DNA from: Ohtaekwangia sp036786105
GTDB lineage: Bacteria; Bacteroidota; Bacteroidia; Cytophagales; Cyclobacteriaceae
Assembly (NCBI RefSeq): GCF_036786105.1
Contig: NZ_DAIQRQ010000022.1
Span: 8,647 to 72,646 of the forward strand
Reading direction: 5' to 3'
DNA: 64,000 bases
Part shown: one piece after another, positions 1 to 8,961 of the stretch
How the letters are laid out: each line of letters opens with the position of its first letter
Position numbering within the stretch: the stretch's first letter is position 1
Translations under genes and position numbers: made by a program
The notes under the pieces: model-generated
Told to the model about the DNA's origin: nothing
The model's input: only the letters and a program-made list of their open reading frames with translations
Databases searched by the model: none

Positions 1-16
1 CATCTTGATCTATCGC

Positions 17-44
17 TGATAAAAGATCAGTCTGATTTTTATCA
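17..44. promoter_or_regulatory. FNR/CRP-type palindromes upstream of the STAS-like gene
   Basis: TGAT-TTTT-ATCA at 33-44 matches the core of the FNR-family half-site arrangement TTGAT-N4-ATCAA. A second, looser copy TGAT-N5-ATCA lies at 17-29. The centre of the first site is about 50 bases before the ATG at 89. Similar sites occur at 20836 and, degenerate, at 19949. Binding by a Crp/Fnr regulator is inferred; no such regulator gene is in the window. Confidence 0.4.
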
Positions 45-88
45 GTTGCAACACTTATTTTATTTTAACCCAATCTTCCCTACACTCT

Positions 89-502
89 ATGAAACTCTTT
101 GAAGAGAAGTATGGCACGCTCGAGTACGATGCGTCCGTTCCCTGCATTACTGCAACGTTTAATGGTTTTATGAACAGCGATCAGTTCCGGTTTTTTTTGA
201 ACAAGGGGCTCGATTATCTCATTGAAAAAAAGCAAGATCATGACAAAATCCTCTGGCTGGCCGATACAAGCAAGCATGTAGTACAACCCGATAAGGATAC
301 CAAATGGGTAGCCGATGAATGGAACCCGCGTGCACTGAAGGCGGGTATATATCACGTTGCGTTTGTATTACCGGATAATGTTTTCGGGAACATGTCAGTA
401 AAAAAGTATGCCGACAACAGCGAGAAGAAAGGCGACAACATGGTGGTGCAAATGTTTGGTGATCTTAAAACTGCGAAAGATTGGTTCAGAAATCTGAGCT
501 GA
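89..502 (+). CDS. small STAS/SpoIIAA-like protein (paralogue A)
   Basis: A soluble protein of 137 residues with no signal peptide or membrane segment. It resembles the small Bacteroidota proteins usually labelled STAS/SEC14-like. Visible landmarks are a short beta-rich N-terminus ending in FNGF, a central W-N-P-R-A-L segment, the stretch KAGIYHVAFVLPDN (about 87-100), and a C-terminal A-x-x-W-F signature. The same landmarks recur in the proteins at 34211 and 39231 and more weakly at 36458, so the window carries a small paralogous family. No phosphorylatable serine motif of SpoIIAA can be assigned with confidence. A strong terminator follows directly, so it is probably a single-gene unit. Function unknown; a role as a soluble signalling partner is inferred from the position of its paralogues beside receptors. 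Confidence 0.75.
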   Translation: MKLFEEKYGTLEYDASVPCITATFNGFMNSDQFRFFLNKGLDYLIEKKQDHDKILWLADTSKHVVQPDKDTKWVADEWNPRALKAGIYHVAFVLPDNVFGNMSVKKYADNSEKKGDNMVVQMFGDLKTAKDWFRNLS

Positions 503-523
503 TATATTTCTCTCTCTTTCACG

Positions 524-554
524 GACAGACCATGTCTTGGTCTGTCATCTTTTT
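524..554 (+). terminator. intrinsic terminator of the first STAS-like gene
   Basis: Perfect 9-bp stem GACAGACCA (524-532) / TGGTCTGTC (538-546) with a 5-base loop, followed by ATCTTTTT. Confidence 0.8.
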
Positions 555-603
555 ACAAATCAGGTAGTAGTCAAATCGGAATTTAACCCGGGGATATATA
601 GTT

Positions 604-1911
604 ATGAGAATTCAACAACAAGCCATTTCGACTAATAACAAGAAGGGATTTACGTACGAACTTACCTCTTTTGGAAAAGCGTTCATTAACGTTGCCTCCA
701 AATCATCGAGGCCTGTTATGGACATCGGCGCTGCGTATGGTATAGCCACATTACCCGCGGTGCTTACGGGCGCCAAAGTTATAGCCGTAGACATAGAGGA
801 TAAACACCTGGATACGCTGCGTGCATCGCTGGATACCATGTTGCTGCCGCACCTGGAAACCAGGAAGGCGCGGTTCCCCGATTTTGATATGCCTTCCGGT
901 TCACTTGGAGCAGTATATATGTCGCAGGTGTTACCGTTCCTTACCGGTAAAGAGATCGAGTTGGGTGCGCACAAAATATACGATTGGCTTGCTCCGGGCG
1001 GTGAAGTGTTCGTAGTTTCCTTTACTCCTTATATCAGTCACGTAAGCTCGTTCATTCCTCTTTATGAAAGTCGCAAGCAGCACGGCACACGCTGGGCAGG
1101 GTATATAGATGATCTTTCGCGGTTCAGCGACCACCCTGGTATATTTAGCCATTTACCAAACCAGATACATCATATTGATGCGGATGATCTGCGTGTCGCA
1201 TTTGAGGAAGCCGGTTTTATAATAAAGGATCTCAGGTATTTTGGAGAAGAAGAAGGCTCTCTTCCGGAAGGCATTCGCATGGACGGCCGCGAACGTGTAG
1301 GCATGATCGCCTATAAACCGGTAAAAGATGAAAATGCTTATGAGACTACATACTGGAAGACGATCAACTTAACATTGATCGCTTCCATGCCGGATTCCAT
1401 TCGCGAATGGTTATGCAAGCCAATGGTACTAAGCCAGGCGCTGCGCAGGGTATGCCGTGACTTTAAGGTAGAAATATCCGATCAAAGTGTGAAGCCGTTG
1501 TATGCGGATGAGGTTGCAGCGTTGAAATGCTACGATTCACTCGATGGCTATGTACGCGAAACCTATCTGGGTGATAAAGGTAATCCGCTGGTGTATGCCC
1601 GCGTAACGATGCCGGAAAGCACATACATTGCCAACAAGAAAGAACTCGAAGCATTGGGTACCCGCCCAATAGGAGAGACGATGCTCTACAATAACCCCAC
1701 CATGACCAGGAGTATATTTGAAGTAAAACGCCTCACGCAAGACGATGAGCTTCTTTTCGATGCATTGGTGCATCAGAATTTTTACAAAGCCGCATTTGAA
1801 AAGCGCGGTCAAAACAACCTCTGGGCACGAAGGTCTATCTTTACTATATCCGGTAATCCACTGCTGATAACAGAAGTGTTCATGCCAGACATTCCGCGAT
1901 ATGTTGAGTAA
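604..1911 (+). CDS. SAM-dependent methyltransferase fused to a chorismate-lyase (UbiC)-like domain
   Basis: A 435-residue two-domain protein. Residues about 1-245 form a class I methyltransferase: motif I VMDIGAAYG at 38-46 and an acidic motif II VIAVDIED near 59-66. Residues about 262-435 follow the UbiC pattern from end to end: YVRE (Arg318), LGTRPIG (351-357), an M-T-R-S-x-F-E segment, LWARRS and a terminal LLITEVFMP (Glu424). In E. coli UbiC the corresponding Arg and Glu bind chorismate and 4-hydroxybenzoate; the Leu of PLG is Ile356 here. Chorismate lyase makes 4-hydroxybenzoate and pyruvate from chorismate. The methyl acceptor is unknown; methylation of the 4-hydroxybenzoate product or its ester is a guess. 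No quinone or pigment genes lie nearby, and menaquinone-using Bacteroidota do not need UbiC for quinones. The ATG at 604 gives a full methyltransferase N-terminus. Confidence 0.8.
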   Translation: MRIQQQAISTNNKKGFTYELTSFGKAFINVASKSSRPVMDIGAAYGIATLPAVLTGAKVIAVDIEDKHLDTLRASLDTMLLPHLETRKARFPDFDMPSGSLGAVYMSQVLPFLTGKEIELGAHKIYDWLAPGGEVFVVSFTPYISHVSSFIPLYESRKQHGTRWAGYIDDLSRFSDHPGIFSHLPNQIHHIDADDLRVAFEEAGFIIKDLRYFGEEEGSLPEGIRMDGRERVGMIAYKPVKDENAYETTYWKTINLTLIASMPDSIREWLCKPMVLSQALRRVCRDFKVEISDQSVKPLYADEVAALKCYDSLDGYVRETYLGDKGNPLVYARVTMPESTYIANKKELEALGTRPIGETMLYNNPTMTRSIFEVKRLTQDDELLFDALVHQNFYKAAFEKRGQNNLWARRSIFTISGNPLLITEVFMPDIPRYVE

Positions 1912-1930
1912 CAGGAATGGAAATCGTTAT

Positions 1931-2106
1931 TTATTACAGGTTAATTGTTATCAGGAATAGTATATTAACGGTTATTCCGAATGATCTGTGAAATCCGTGG
2001 GGACAATGCATTTATTTCCCACATCCCGATGGCTATAGGGAACAGAATAGCACAGAAAAATAAGTTATTCATTACAGGTTAGCCGTTAATAGTTTTATCC
2101 GTTAAT
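1931..2106. repeat. dispersed intergenic repeat, copy 1
   Basis: This fills most of the gap between two convergent genes. It shares an ordered series of blocks with 8822-8961 and 39738-39897: GTTAAT-GTTATCAGG, a TGCATTT core followed by TTTCCCACA, a CAGAAT-CAC block, AAATAAGT and ATTCATTA. Both ends carry TTATTACAGGTTA-like sequence (1932-1943 and 2069-2082). A nested hairpin TCCCGATGGCTATAGGGA sits at 2024-2041. No open reading frame is present, so a non-autonomous element or processed intergenic repeat is likely. Confidence 0.7.
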
Positions 2107-2134
2107 CCAGCTTTGTCAACTTCGGAAAAAGATT

Positions 2135-2183
2135 TAGAAAAAAGCGGGAACCAGCTGTGCCACCAGTGGTATAGCAGGTTCCC
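2135..2183 (-). terminator. intrinsic terminator of the GH43 gene
   Basis: A long interrupted hairpin: GGGAACC at 2146-2152 pairs with GGTTCCC at 2177-2183, with an inner stem and a CCAG loop. Read on the minus strand it is followed by GCTTTTTTC. It lies about 95 bases beyond the GH43 stop codon. Confidence 0.75.
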
Positions 2184-2276
2184 TGCATTTACTATGAAAA
2201 GCAAATTGTTACCGGTGCAGGCGGTTTATATCTGAAGCCGGCCCATAAGAGAAATATTTGGCCTTGGCATTGATCT

Positions 2277-3149
2277 CTATAAAACAGATTTTACTCCCTC
2301 TGAAGTCATTACTATCCGTTTTATTGTACGGTCGTCATTGTAATATAAATAATCGATGCATACAGACCGCCTGTGACTACCCCCGTTTTTTAATCCGCCA
2401 TTGTGATAGAAGAAGTAAGACTGTTCTTTGAAATCTATAATGGCAGGTCTGTTGGTAATACAGTTGCCGGCAAGCTCATTTAAAATTCCTTTGAACTCCC
2501 AGGGGCCATGAATGCTTTTGCTCATGGCGTATGCTACCTTTTCAGGATAACCATATCCGTATGAGAGATAATACCATTCCTGATGCTTGTGAATGTGTAT
2601 ACCTTCTTCAAAATCCGGCAGTGAAACAATTTTGATTTCCCCCTCTATGCTTGTGAGATCGGAAGAAAGCTTTGCATAGAAGCATGTATGCTTGCCCCAA
2701 AAGATATAGGCTTCGCCATTATCGATCAATACGCTGGGGTCGAAGTTGTCACTATCAGGTTTGCTGATCATTGAACTGTCGATGAGCGCTGATCCGCACG
2801 CATCCTTGAACGGTCCCAGGGGAGACGTTGCTATGGCCACACCAATCGCCTTTCCCCCATGACCTCGGGGAGTTGTCGCCACAAACCAATAGTATTTATT
2901 GTTGTGTTGTATTACCTTCGATGCATAAGCATCACCTTTGGCCCACGAAAAAAATTCGGGCCGCAAAGGCACAGGATGTTCAGTCCACTGCACCAGGTCG
3001 GGTGATGAAAAGCAAAGCCACTCATTCATAACGTAGTCATCGATTCCATCCGGAGGATTATCGTGACCGGTATACAGATATACAACGTCATTTACTACGA
3101 TTACTGTGGGGTCAGCGGTGTATTTATGGGTAATTATCGGATTTGCCAT
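2277..3149 (-). CDS. glycoside hydrolase family 43 protein
   Basis: A 290-residue single-domain five-bladed propeller hydrolase. The N-terminal ADP motif (YTADPTVIVVND, about 10-21) carries the general-base Asp. DSDNFDPSVLIDNGEAY holds the second Asp (pKa modulator). FEEGIHIHKHQEWYYLSYG has the proton-donor Glu typical of GH43. Family members are beta-xylosidases, alpha-L-arabinofuranosidases or exo-galactanases; the substrate cannot be fixed from sequence. There is no signal peptide, so it is predicted to act in the cytoplasm on imported oligosaccharides. It is transcribed away from susC, with an 830-base shared upstream region holding an operator-like palindrome, which suggests co-regulation with the uptake genes. 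Confidence 0.85.
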   Translation of the reverse strand: MANPIITHKYTADPTVIVVNDVVYLYTGHDNPPDGIDDYVMNEWLCFSSPDLVQWTEHPVPLRPEFFSWAKGDAYASKVIQHNNKYYWFVATTPRGHGGKAIGVAIATSPLGPFKDACGSALIDSSMISKPDSDNFDPSVLIDNGEAYIFWGKHTCFYAKLSSDLTSIEGEIKIVSLPDFEEGIHIHKHQEWYYLSYGYGYPEKVAYAMSKSIHGPWEFKGILNELAGNCITNRPAIIDFKEQSYFFYHNGGLKNGGSHRRSVCIDYLYYNDDRTIKRIVMTSEGVKSVL

Positions 3150-3379
3150 GGTAACGTTATTTTAAGTTGTCAAAAGCTTATTCATTTGTCTTACTGCCTC
3201 AGCACATCATTATTAAAAGTAGTGCCAGCGGTAAGGAGTCTTTCAGATACCTGGCGATTTTTTTTCGACCATATATATACCATGTATTAGTTCGTGCCAA
3301 AAGCACCGGTGAATGGGATAGCTTGGCGCAGCGTGAGCAGGACTGTCGATTATTACTATATTGATCGGTGTGCGTTGTG

Positions 3380-3399
3380 TGTTCTGCATTTGCAGAACA
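3380..3399. promoter_or_regulatory. operator-like 20-bp palindrome
   Basis: TGTTCTGCATTTGCAGAACA is a perfect inverted repeat with 8-base arms and a 4-base centre, 231 bases before the GH43 start and 580 before susC. It has the dimensions of a dimeric repressor or activator site. The cognate regulator is unknown. Confidence 0.45.
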
Positions 3400-3928
3400 T
3401 GGACAAATCATGCCGCTATACAGCGGAAAAGAAGTGGTAAAGTACTGATTCTCACCGTCAGGATAATTGATCAACCTATAAAAGTATAACGCAGTATTTC
3501 CTTAACTTTATCTCAATGTTATGAACCGCCAGACACATGATTAGACACTTTTCTGTGTATTTGAAAAGATATATTTGCTGATAGCGTGGTGTTACCGCTA
3601 ACGGAATCCGACAGTGTAAGGGAGATATCACGAATGTTTTGTTGGAAGCGATTGAATTGTGCGGATCTTCGCCAGCCCTGCATGAAATCGATACCGGAGT
3701 GAAGCACAGCAATGTCCGGTATTGTCGCCACGACCTTGAGCATGGTAAAAAATCACAGGCTGTATAGATAGGTTTCCGGGTATAGATGTGCCAGCACAAA
3801 GGGCGATGTTATGGGCAGATAATGCTGATTATTGCCGGGTTGAACCTTAATACAACCGTAACAATTTAAATTACCGTACGCCATTTTCAAGTATTTATTT
3901 GGCGCCAAAATTCAGCAGGCTTCTTTAC

Positions 3929-3936
3929 TATTTTTG
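3929..3936 (+). promoter_or_regulatory. candidate -7 element of susC promoter
   Basis: TATTTTTG matches the Bacteroidota sigma-ABfr -7 consensus TAnnTTTG and lies 44 bases before the susC ATG. A TTTG at 3898-3901 is too far upstream (27-base gap) to be an ideal -33 element, so this is tentative. Confidence 0.3.
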
Positions 3937-3979
3937 ATAAAGTAACCTAACTCATTTTAACACTATAAACAAACTGCCT

Positions 3980-6900
3980 ATGCACAAAATCTATCTTGAC
4001 CATGAACGAAAAAATCTTCTCCCGAAGGGGCTTAAAAGATTTTTCGTTATAATGTTATGCATATTGCTGGCCGGGGCTATATCTACACAGGTTCTGGCAT
4101 CTGCCGTTTCTGCGTCTATCCAGGCCGTTATGGTTACGGGTAAAGTAACAGACGATACGGGCGCTCCACTGCCCGGTGTAAACGTATTGGAGAAAGGCAC
4201 TACCAATGGTGCTGTTACGGATGCAGACGGTCGCTATAGCCTTCGTCTTTCATCCGGTCAGGCTGTGCTCGTATACAGCTTTGTGGGCATGATATCACAA
4301 AACATTGTGGTGGGCACACAAACTGAAATTAATGTACAGATGGCGGGCGATGCCTCTACACTTTCAGAAGTGATTGTGGTAGGGTACGGTACACAGGAGA
4401 AAAAAGATGTTACCGGTGCCATGACCTCTGTAAAGAGTGAAGAATTTAACCGCGGTATCATTAATTCACCAGAGCAACTGGTGCAAGGTAAAGTAGCCGG
4501 TGTAAACGTTACATCTGCCAGCGGTGAACCGGGGGGCACGCTGGCCATTACCATTCGTGGTCCCGGGGGCGTGCGTACTGGTAGTACACCTTTATTCGTT
4601 GTAGACGGACTTGCGCTCGACAACTCATCAACGGGCGGTTCCACTAACCCGCTTAACTTTATTAACCCGCAGGATATAGAGTCTGTTGATGTGTTGAAAG
4701 ATGCATCTGCTACGGCTATATATGGTTCGCGTGGTGCAAACGGTGTTGTGTTGATCACTACCAAGCGTGGAAAGTCAGGTCGTTCCAGCGTTACGTATTC
4801 CGGAAGCGTGGGTATCTCGAAGATGGCCCGGCCGATTGATGTATTTTCAGCGGATGAATATCGCAAGCAAGTTACTTCACTGGGTGGTACACTGGTTGAT
4901 GGCGGTGCGAATACAGATTGGCAAAAAGAGATCAGTCGCACAGCGATCACAAAAAATCATAACATTGCTTTGAGCGGTGGTGCTGATAAGCTTTCGTACT
5001 ATGCTTCGCTGGGTATGATGAACCAGGATGGTATCATCAAGAACAGCAACATGAAGCGCTATAACGGTCGTATCAACGTAACGCAAAAATTACTGAATGA
5101 TCGTCTGTCCGTTGATCTGAACCTGAGCGCATCGAGCACTACAAACACACGTCCCCCTTCAGAAGGTAACAACGGTGCCTCTATTACTATATTAGGTTCT
5201 GCACTTACGGCGAATCCTACCTTGCCGGCTTACGATTCTACCGGAGCACCCTATAAATATGCCAACGGTTTGAACCCGCTGCGTGCTTTACAGCTTTGGG
5301 AAGACGTTACCACGATCACGCGTATTGTTGGAAATATATCGCCATCCTTCGAGATTGTGAAGGGCCTGGTGTATAAATTGAATTACGGTATCGATAACTC
5401 CAATTCGGTACGCGACCAGGTATCATTCCCAAGCCTTATTCCTGCACAGGATGGTTATCTGATCACCAACTATAAATACAATAACAATAACCTGATTGAG
5501 AACTACCTTACCTATACGGCAACCCAAGGAGATCATAACTTCTCCGTATTGGCAGGTCATTCTTATCAGAAGTTCTTTATACAGGAACGTTCCTATAGTA
5601 TTAACAAATTTGCTATATCGAATATCGATCCTCGCTATAATCCCGGCCTCGGTCAGGATCTGACGCTTACCAATAATAAGCCTACCGGTACTGCCGTAAA
5701 AAATGAGCTGCAATCTTTCTTCGGAAGAGTAAACTATGCTTTCAAAGATAAATACCTGTTAACCGCTACGGTTCGTGCCGATGGTTCTTCGAAGTTCGGT
5801 GCCAATAACAAGTATGGTACATTCCCGTCATTCTCATTGGGCTGGAGACTTACCGAAGAAGACTTCATGAAGAGCCTGCCGGTAAGCAATCTGAAGGTGC
5901 GCGCTGGATGGGGGCGTACCGGTAACCAGGAGATTCCTCCTAAATATACCCAGGCACTGTTTACATCACAGATCGCCGCTGGTTCAACTTATCCGTTGGA
6001 TAACTCCAATGTATACCCTGCCGGTACAACGTATGTGCGTCTTGCCAACCCGAATCTGCAATGGGAGGTTTCTACACAGACAAACGTAGGGATCGACTTT
6101 GGTTTCCTGGGAGGAGCGCTTACTGGTTCGGTAGATTATTTCGATAAGGTATCAAGCAATATACTACTGGAAGTTTTTCCTGCTGACCCGATCCAGCCTG
6201 CATCTACTACCTGGACGAATGTGAAGAATATGAAGATCAAGAACAAAGGTCTGGAAGTTGCCCTTCACTACCAGTATAGAGGTGCTAATACATTCTCCTT
6301 TAATGTAGGAGGTAATGCAACCTTTATTCACAACAAAGTTACCGGATCACCTTACTCTGTAATTGCATCCGGAACTGCAGTGGGTTCAGGTATTACCGGA
6401 ACCACTGTAAACGGCTATATTAACGGGTCGCCTATTGGTACATTCTTCATGCGCCAGTTTATCGGTATCGATGAATCCGGCAATGCTGTTTATACGGATC
6501 TGGATGGTGATGGAAACATAACCGATAAAGACCGTGTGAAACTGGGAAGCGCGCTGCCTACCGTGCTCTATAACTTCAACGCAGGTGTCGGCTTTAAAGG
6601 ATTTGATCTTACCGCTAACTTCAACGGTGTATCGGGCAACAAAATATTCAACAACACCGCCAACGCAAACTTCTATAAGAACAACATTGCCAATGGGGTG
6701 AACACCACACCGGAAGCTGTGCAGTATCCGACTGAAAGTGTAACAAACCCTAAGCCAGTATCATCACGCTACCTGGAGAACGGTGCGTTCCTCCGTTTGA
6801 ACAACCTGACACTTGGCTATAATTTCAGCCCTTCAAAATTCGGCCTCGATCGTTGGATATCAGCGCTTCGCCTGTCAGTTACAGGGCAGAACCTGTTTGT

Positions 6901-7051
6901 GATCACGAAATATACCGGCTACGATCCGGAAGTAAATACAGACCGTTCTACGTTTACTTCCTCTTCTGCCGGCACAACATCGCTCGGTATAGATTACCTG
7001 AGCTATCCGAAAGCAAGAACGATCCTGTTCGGACTGAATGTTACATTTTAA
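3980..7051 (+). CDS. SusC/RagA-family TonB-dependent outer-membrane receptor
   Basis: A 1023-residue outer-membrane glycan importer, working with the SusD-like protein that follows after 11 bases. The order is: long signal peptide (about 1-41, positively charged start then a hydrophobic run ending VLASA); CarboxypepD_reg-like domain (about 52-122, VTGKVTDDTGAPLPGVNV); the SusC-type signature LSEVIVVGYGTQEKKDVTGA (128-147); plug domain with the conserved VDG and SATAIYGSRGANGVVLITTK segment; then the 22-strand barrel ending in the aromatic terminus LFGLNVTF. Length is typical for SusC. No anti-sigma-interacting STN domain is present, so regulation by a FecI/FecR pair is unlikely. Substrate unknown; neighbouring GH43, GH5 and GH95 point to plant cell-wall glycans. 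Confidence 0.93.
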   Translation: MHKIYLDHERKNLLPKGLKRFFVIMLCILLAGAISTQVLASAVSASIQAVMVTGKVTDDTGAPLPGVNVLEKGTTNGAVTDADGRYSLRLSSGQAVLVYSFVGMISQNIVVGTQTEINVQMAGDASTLSEVIVVGYGTQEKKDVTGAMTSVKSEEFNRGIINSPEQLVQGKVAGVNVTSASGEPGGTLAITIRGPGGVRTGSTPLFVVDGLALDNSSTGGSTNPLNFINPQDIESVDVLKDASATAIYGSRGANGVVLITTKRGKSGRSSVTYSGSVGISKMARPIDVFSADEYRKQVTSLGGTLVDGGANTDWQKEISRTAITKNHNIALSGGADKLSYYASLGMMNQDGIIKNSNMKRYNGRINVTQKLLNDRLSVDLNLSASSTTNTRPPSEGNNGASITILGSALTANPTLPAYDSTGAPYKYANGLNPLRALQLWEDVTTITRIVGNISPSFEIVKGLVYKLNYGIDNSNSVRDQVSFPSLIPAQDGYLITNYKYNNNNLIENYLTYTATQGDHNFSVLAGHSYQKFFIQERSYSINKFAISNIDPRYNPGLGQDLTLTNNKPTGTAVKNELQSFFGRVNYAFKDKYLLTATVRADGSSKFGANNKYGTFPSFSLGWRLTEEDFMKSLPVSNLKVRAGWGRTGNQEIPPKYTQALFTSQIAAGSTYPLDNSNVYPAGTTYVRLANPNLQWEVSTQTNVGIDFGFLGGALTGSVDYFDKVSSNILLEVFPADPIQPASTTWTNVKNMKIKNKGLEVALHYQYRGANTFSFNVGGNATFIHNKVTGSPYSVIASGTAVGSGITGTTVNGYINGSPIGTFFMRQFIGIDESGNAVYTDLDGDGNITDKDRVKLGSALPTVLYNFNAGVGFKGFDLTANFNGVSGNKIFNNTANANFYKNNIANGVNTTPEAVQYPTESVTNPKPVSSRYLENGAFLRLNNLTLGYNFSPSKFGLDRWISALRLSVTGQNLFVITKYTGYDPEVNTDRSTFTSSSAGTTSLGIDYLSYPKARTILFGLNVTF

Positions 7052-7062
7052 CAGCTTGATCC

Positions 7063-8757
7063 ATGAAAAGAAAACTATATATATTCTTACTGTTCCTCGG
7101 TATCATTGTTATCGAAGGATGCACTGACCTGAATGAAGAAGTATTGGATGAAACTTCTTCTACCGGCCTTACGGATAAACAGGTAGCAGATGGTATTCTG
7201 GCACCGGTATATGCACCGTTGTTTAATCTGCTATATCACACCAACTACTTTGCATTACAGGAAATCTCTACAGATGAAGCAATCCTTCCGTTTCGCGGTG
7301 GTAAAGACTGGGGTGATAATGGTATCTATGTAGGTATGCACCAGCATACCTACAACGCTACCGATCCTAACCTGGCGAATACCTGGGGGGTACTGATCAA
7401 CGCGGTATCGCGTTCCATCACGGCTATCAATACATTGCCCGAAGTAAATGATGCCAATAAAGATGTATACCTGGCAGAAGCAAGAGGTATGCGTGCTTAC
7501 TATTCCATGGTGTCGTTAGATCTCTTTGGCCTGATCTTCGTAAAAGAAGATCCGAAGGCGACATCCACTATATTGCGCGGTGCAGATGCACTGGAGTATA
7601 TTAAAAGTGAATTGCTTGCCGTTGAACCATCCTTGTCTACAACCGCAGGCCCGGGCCGTCTTACCAAAGCCGCTGTGTGGGGATTGCTGGCACGCCTATA
7701 TCTGAACTCGGCAGTATACCGCGACCGTTATGCTACAAGCTTCAACTTTGCATCGGATGATATGGATCAGGTGATTCAATATTGCGACAAGATCATCAAC
7801 TCCGGACAATATAGCCTGTCTGCGGATTACTTCTCCGTGTTCAGCAATGACAATCACACCAACAAGGAATTGATTTTCGCGCTCGATCAGCGTTTTGATA
7901 TCCCGGGTAGTCACAACCGTATGGCATACTTCTCTATATCAGGAGATATGTACCCGCTGGCCAACGCACCCAGCGCTAACGGTACGGATGGTCCTGCAAT
8001 AACTTCAGACTTTTATCATACCTGGACAGATGCTTACGGTGACACAGATCCCGCTGATATTGATCCTCGTTTCTATCAGAAGAATCTTGACCCGACTGTA
8101 GGTTGTATTTCTGCAGCTGATTATAAAATTGACCGTGGTATATTACGCGGGCAGCAATATGGTCTGATCAAGCAAAACGGTGCTTTCGTAAAATGTGATA
8201 ATGGTCTTTACAAAATTGACAAGCTCTATAACTGGACACGTAGCCGCAGTGATCTGGCTGTAGATTTCAAAGAGCTTGTAGACTATACTGCAGATGGCCG
8301 TGATTATGACAAAGGATATCGTGTTGAGAAATATGAGTTCTGTACAAAAACGACTGATGGTCGTAAGATTGGTGATGCAGACATTATTGTTCTCCGTCTG
8401 GCAGATATATACCTGATGCGTGCTGAAGCGAAGCTCCGCAAGAGCAACGATGCAGCTTCCGCATTAGTGGATGTGAATACTGTACGTGCGTCACGTACCT
8501 CCAGCAATGGTAAGGCAGTAACACCTGCACCTGCATTAACCGACATGAACCTTGAACTGCTGTTCCGCGAGCGCGGCTTCGAGCTCTATTGGGAAATGGT
8601 ACGCCGCACAGACATGATCCGCTTCGGTAAATATGAAGGTACATGGACTGAGAAGAACGACAGCAATCCTCAAAAACGCATATTCCCGATTCCTCAAACG
8701 GCCGTAGATGCGGCTTCGAACATACCGGGATATCTGGCACAGAACCCTGGCTATTAA
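7063..8757 (+). CDS. SusD/RagB-family glycan-binding lipoprotein
   Basis: A 564-residue surface lipoprotein that caps the SusC channel and captures oligosaccharide. The N-terminus is a lipoprotein signal with lipobox VIEGC (Cys20), followed by acidic residues as in exported Bacteroidota lipoproteins. The SusD helical/TPR core is visible in TAINTLPEV, the EARGMRAYYSMVSLDLFGLIFV motif (about 140-165), AAVWGLLARLYLNSAVY and, near the end, ADIYLMRAEAKLRKSNDAASALVDVNTVRASR with LELLFRERGFELYWEMVRRTDMIRFGKY. It is co-transcribed with susC and followed by a terminator. Confidence 0.93.
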   Translation: MKRKLYIFLLFLGIIVIEGCTDLNEEVLDETSSTGLTDKQVADGILAPVYAPLFNLLYHTNYFALQEISTDEAILPFRGGKDWGDNGIYVGMHQHTYNATDPNLANTWGVLINAVSRSITAINTLPEVNDANKDVYLAEARGMRAYYSMVSLDLFGLIFVKEDPKATSTILRGADALEYIKSELLAVEPSLSTTAGPGRLTKAAVWGLLARLYLNSAVYRDRYATSFNFASDDMDQVIQYCDKIINSGQYSLSADYFSVFSNDNHTNKELIFALDQRFDIPGSHNRMAYFSISGDMYPLANAPSANGTDGPAITSDFYHTWTDAYGDTDPADIDPRFYQKNLDPTVGCISAADYKIDRGILRGQQYGLIKQNGAFVKCDNGLYKIDKLYNWTRSRSDLAVDFKELVDYTADGRDYDKGYRVEKYEFCTKTTDGRKIGDADIIVLRLADIYLMRAEAKLRKSNDAASALVDVNTVRASRTSSNGKAVTPAPALTDMNLELLFRERGFELYWEMVRRTDMIRFGKYEGTWTEKNDSNPQKRIFPIPQTAVDAASNIPGYLAQNPGY

Positions 8758-8786
8758 CAGAGATCTATAGCCGTACTTTTAAAAGG

Positions 8787-8819
8787 AACTACCGTGGCGG
8801 ATTGCTGCGGTAGTTTTTT
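8787..8819 (+). terminator. intrinsic terminator of the susC-susD operon
   Basis: AACTACCG (8787-8794) pairs perfectly with CGGTAGTT (8808-8815), followed by a run of T residues. Confidence 0.85.
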
Positions 8820-8821
8820 AT

Positions 8822-8961
8822 TTATTAACCGTTAGCCGTTCGTTAATCGTTATCAGGAGAAGTATACGTGGGCAATAAATGCATTTTGTTTCCACATCCC
8901 GATGGCTATCGGGAACAGAATAGCACAGAAAAATAAGTCATTCATTACAGGTTACTCGGTA
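8822..8961. repeat. dispersed intergenic repeat, copy 2
   Basis: Shares with copy 1 (1931-2106) the block from CCACATCCCGATGGCTAT to AAATAAGT almost base for base, plus the GTTAATCGTTATCAGG start and the TTCATTACAGGTTA end. The nested hairpin here (8897-8914, TCCCGATGGCTATCGGGA) is perfectly paired. It starts immediately after the susD terminator. Confidence 0.7.

Larger units (their letters stand above)
3150..3979. other. 830-base divergent regulatory region between GH43 and susC
   Basis: No convincing gene. Minus-strand frames at 3199-3474 and 3519-3743 are open for 91 and 74 codons but show no recognisable family. Notable are the palindrome at 3380-3399, a small CCGCT-ATAC-AGCGG inverted repeat just after it (3413-3426), and a candidate Bacteroidota -7 element at 3929-3936. 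The size suggests long leaders and regulator binding for the two divergent units. Confidence 0.6.

Noticed and set aside
3199..3474. Minus-strand frame of 91 codons upstream of GH43
   Set aside because: Cys- and Tyr-rich composition unlike the genome's proteins, spans the palindrome at 3380; treated as non-coding.
3519..3743. Minus-strand frame of 74 codons in the GH43-susC gap
   Set aside because: No recognised family, overlaps another open frame, and no start signal; likely chance in a long regulatory region.
4258..4950. 230-codon antisense frame inside susC
   Set aside because: Lies wholly opposite a conserved SusC coding region; composition reflects codon bias of the real gene.
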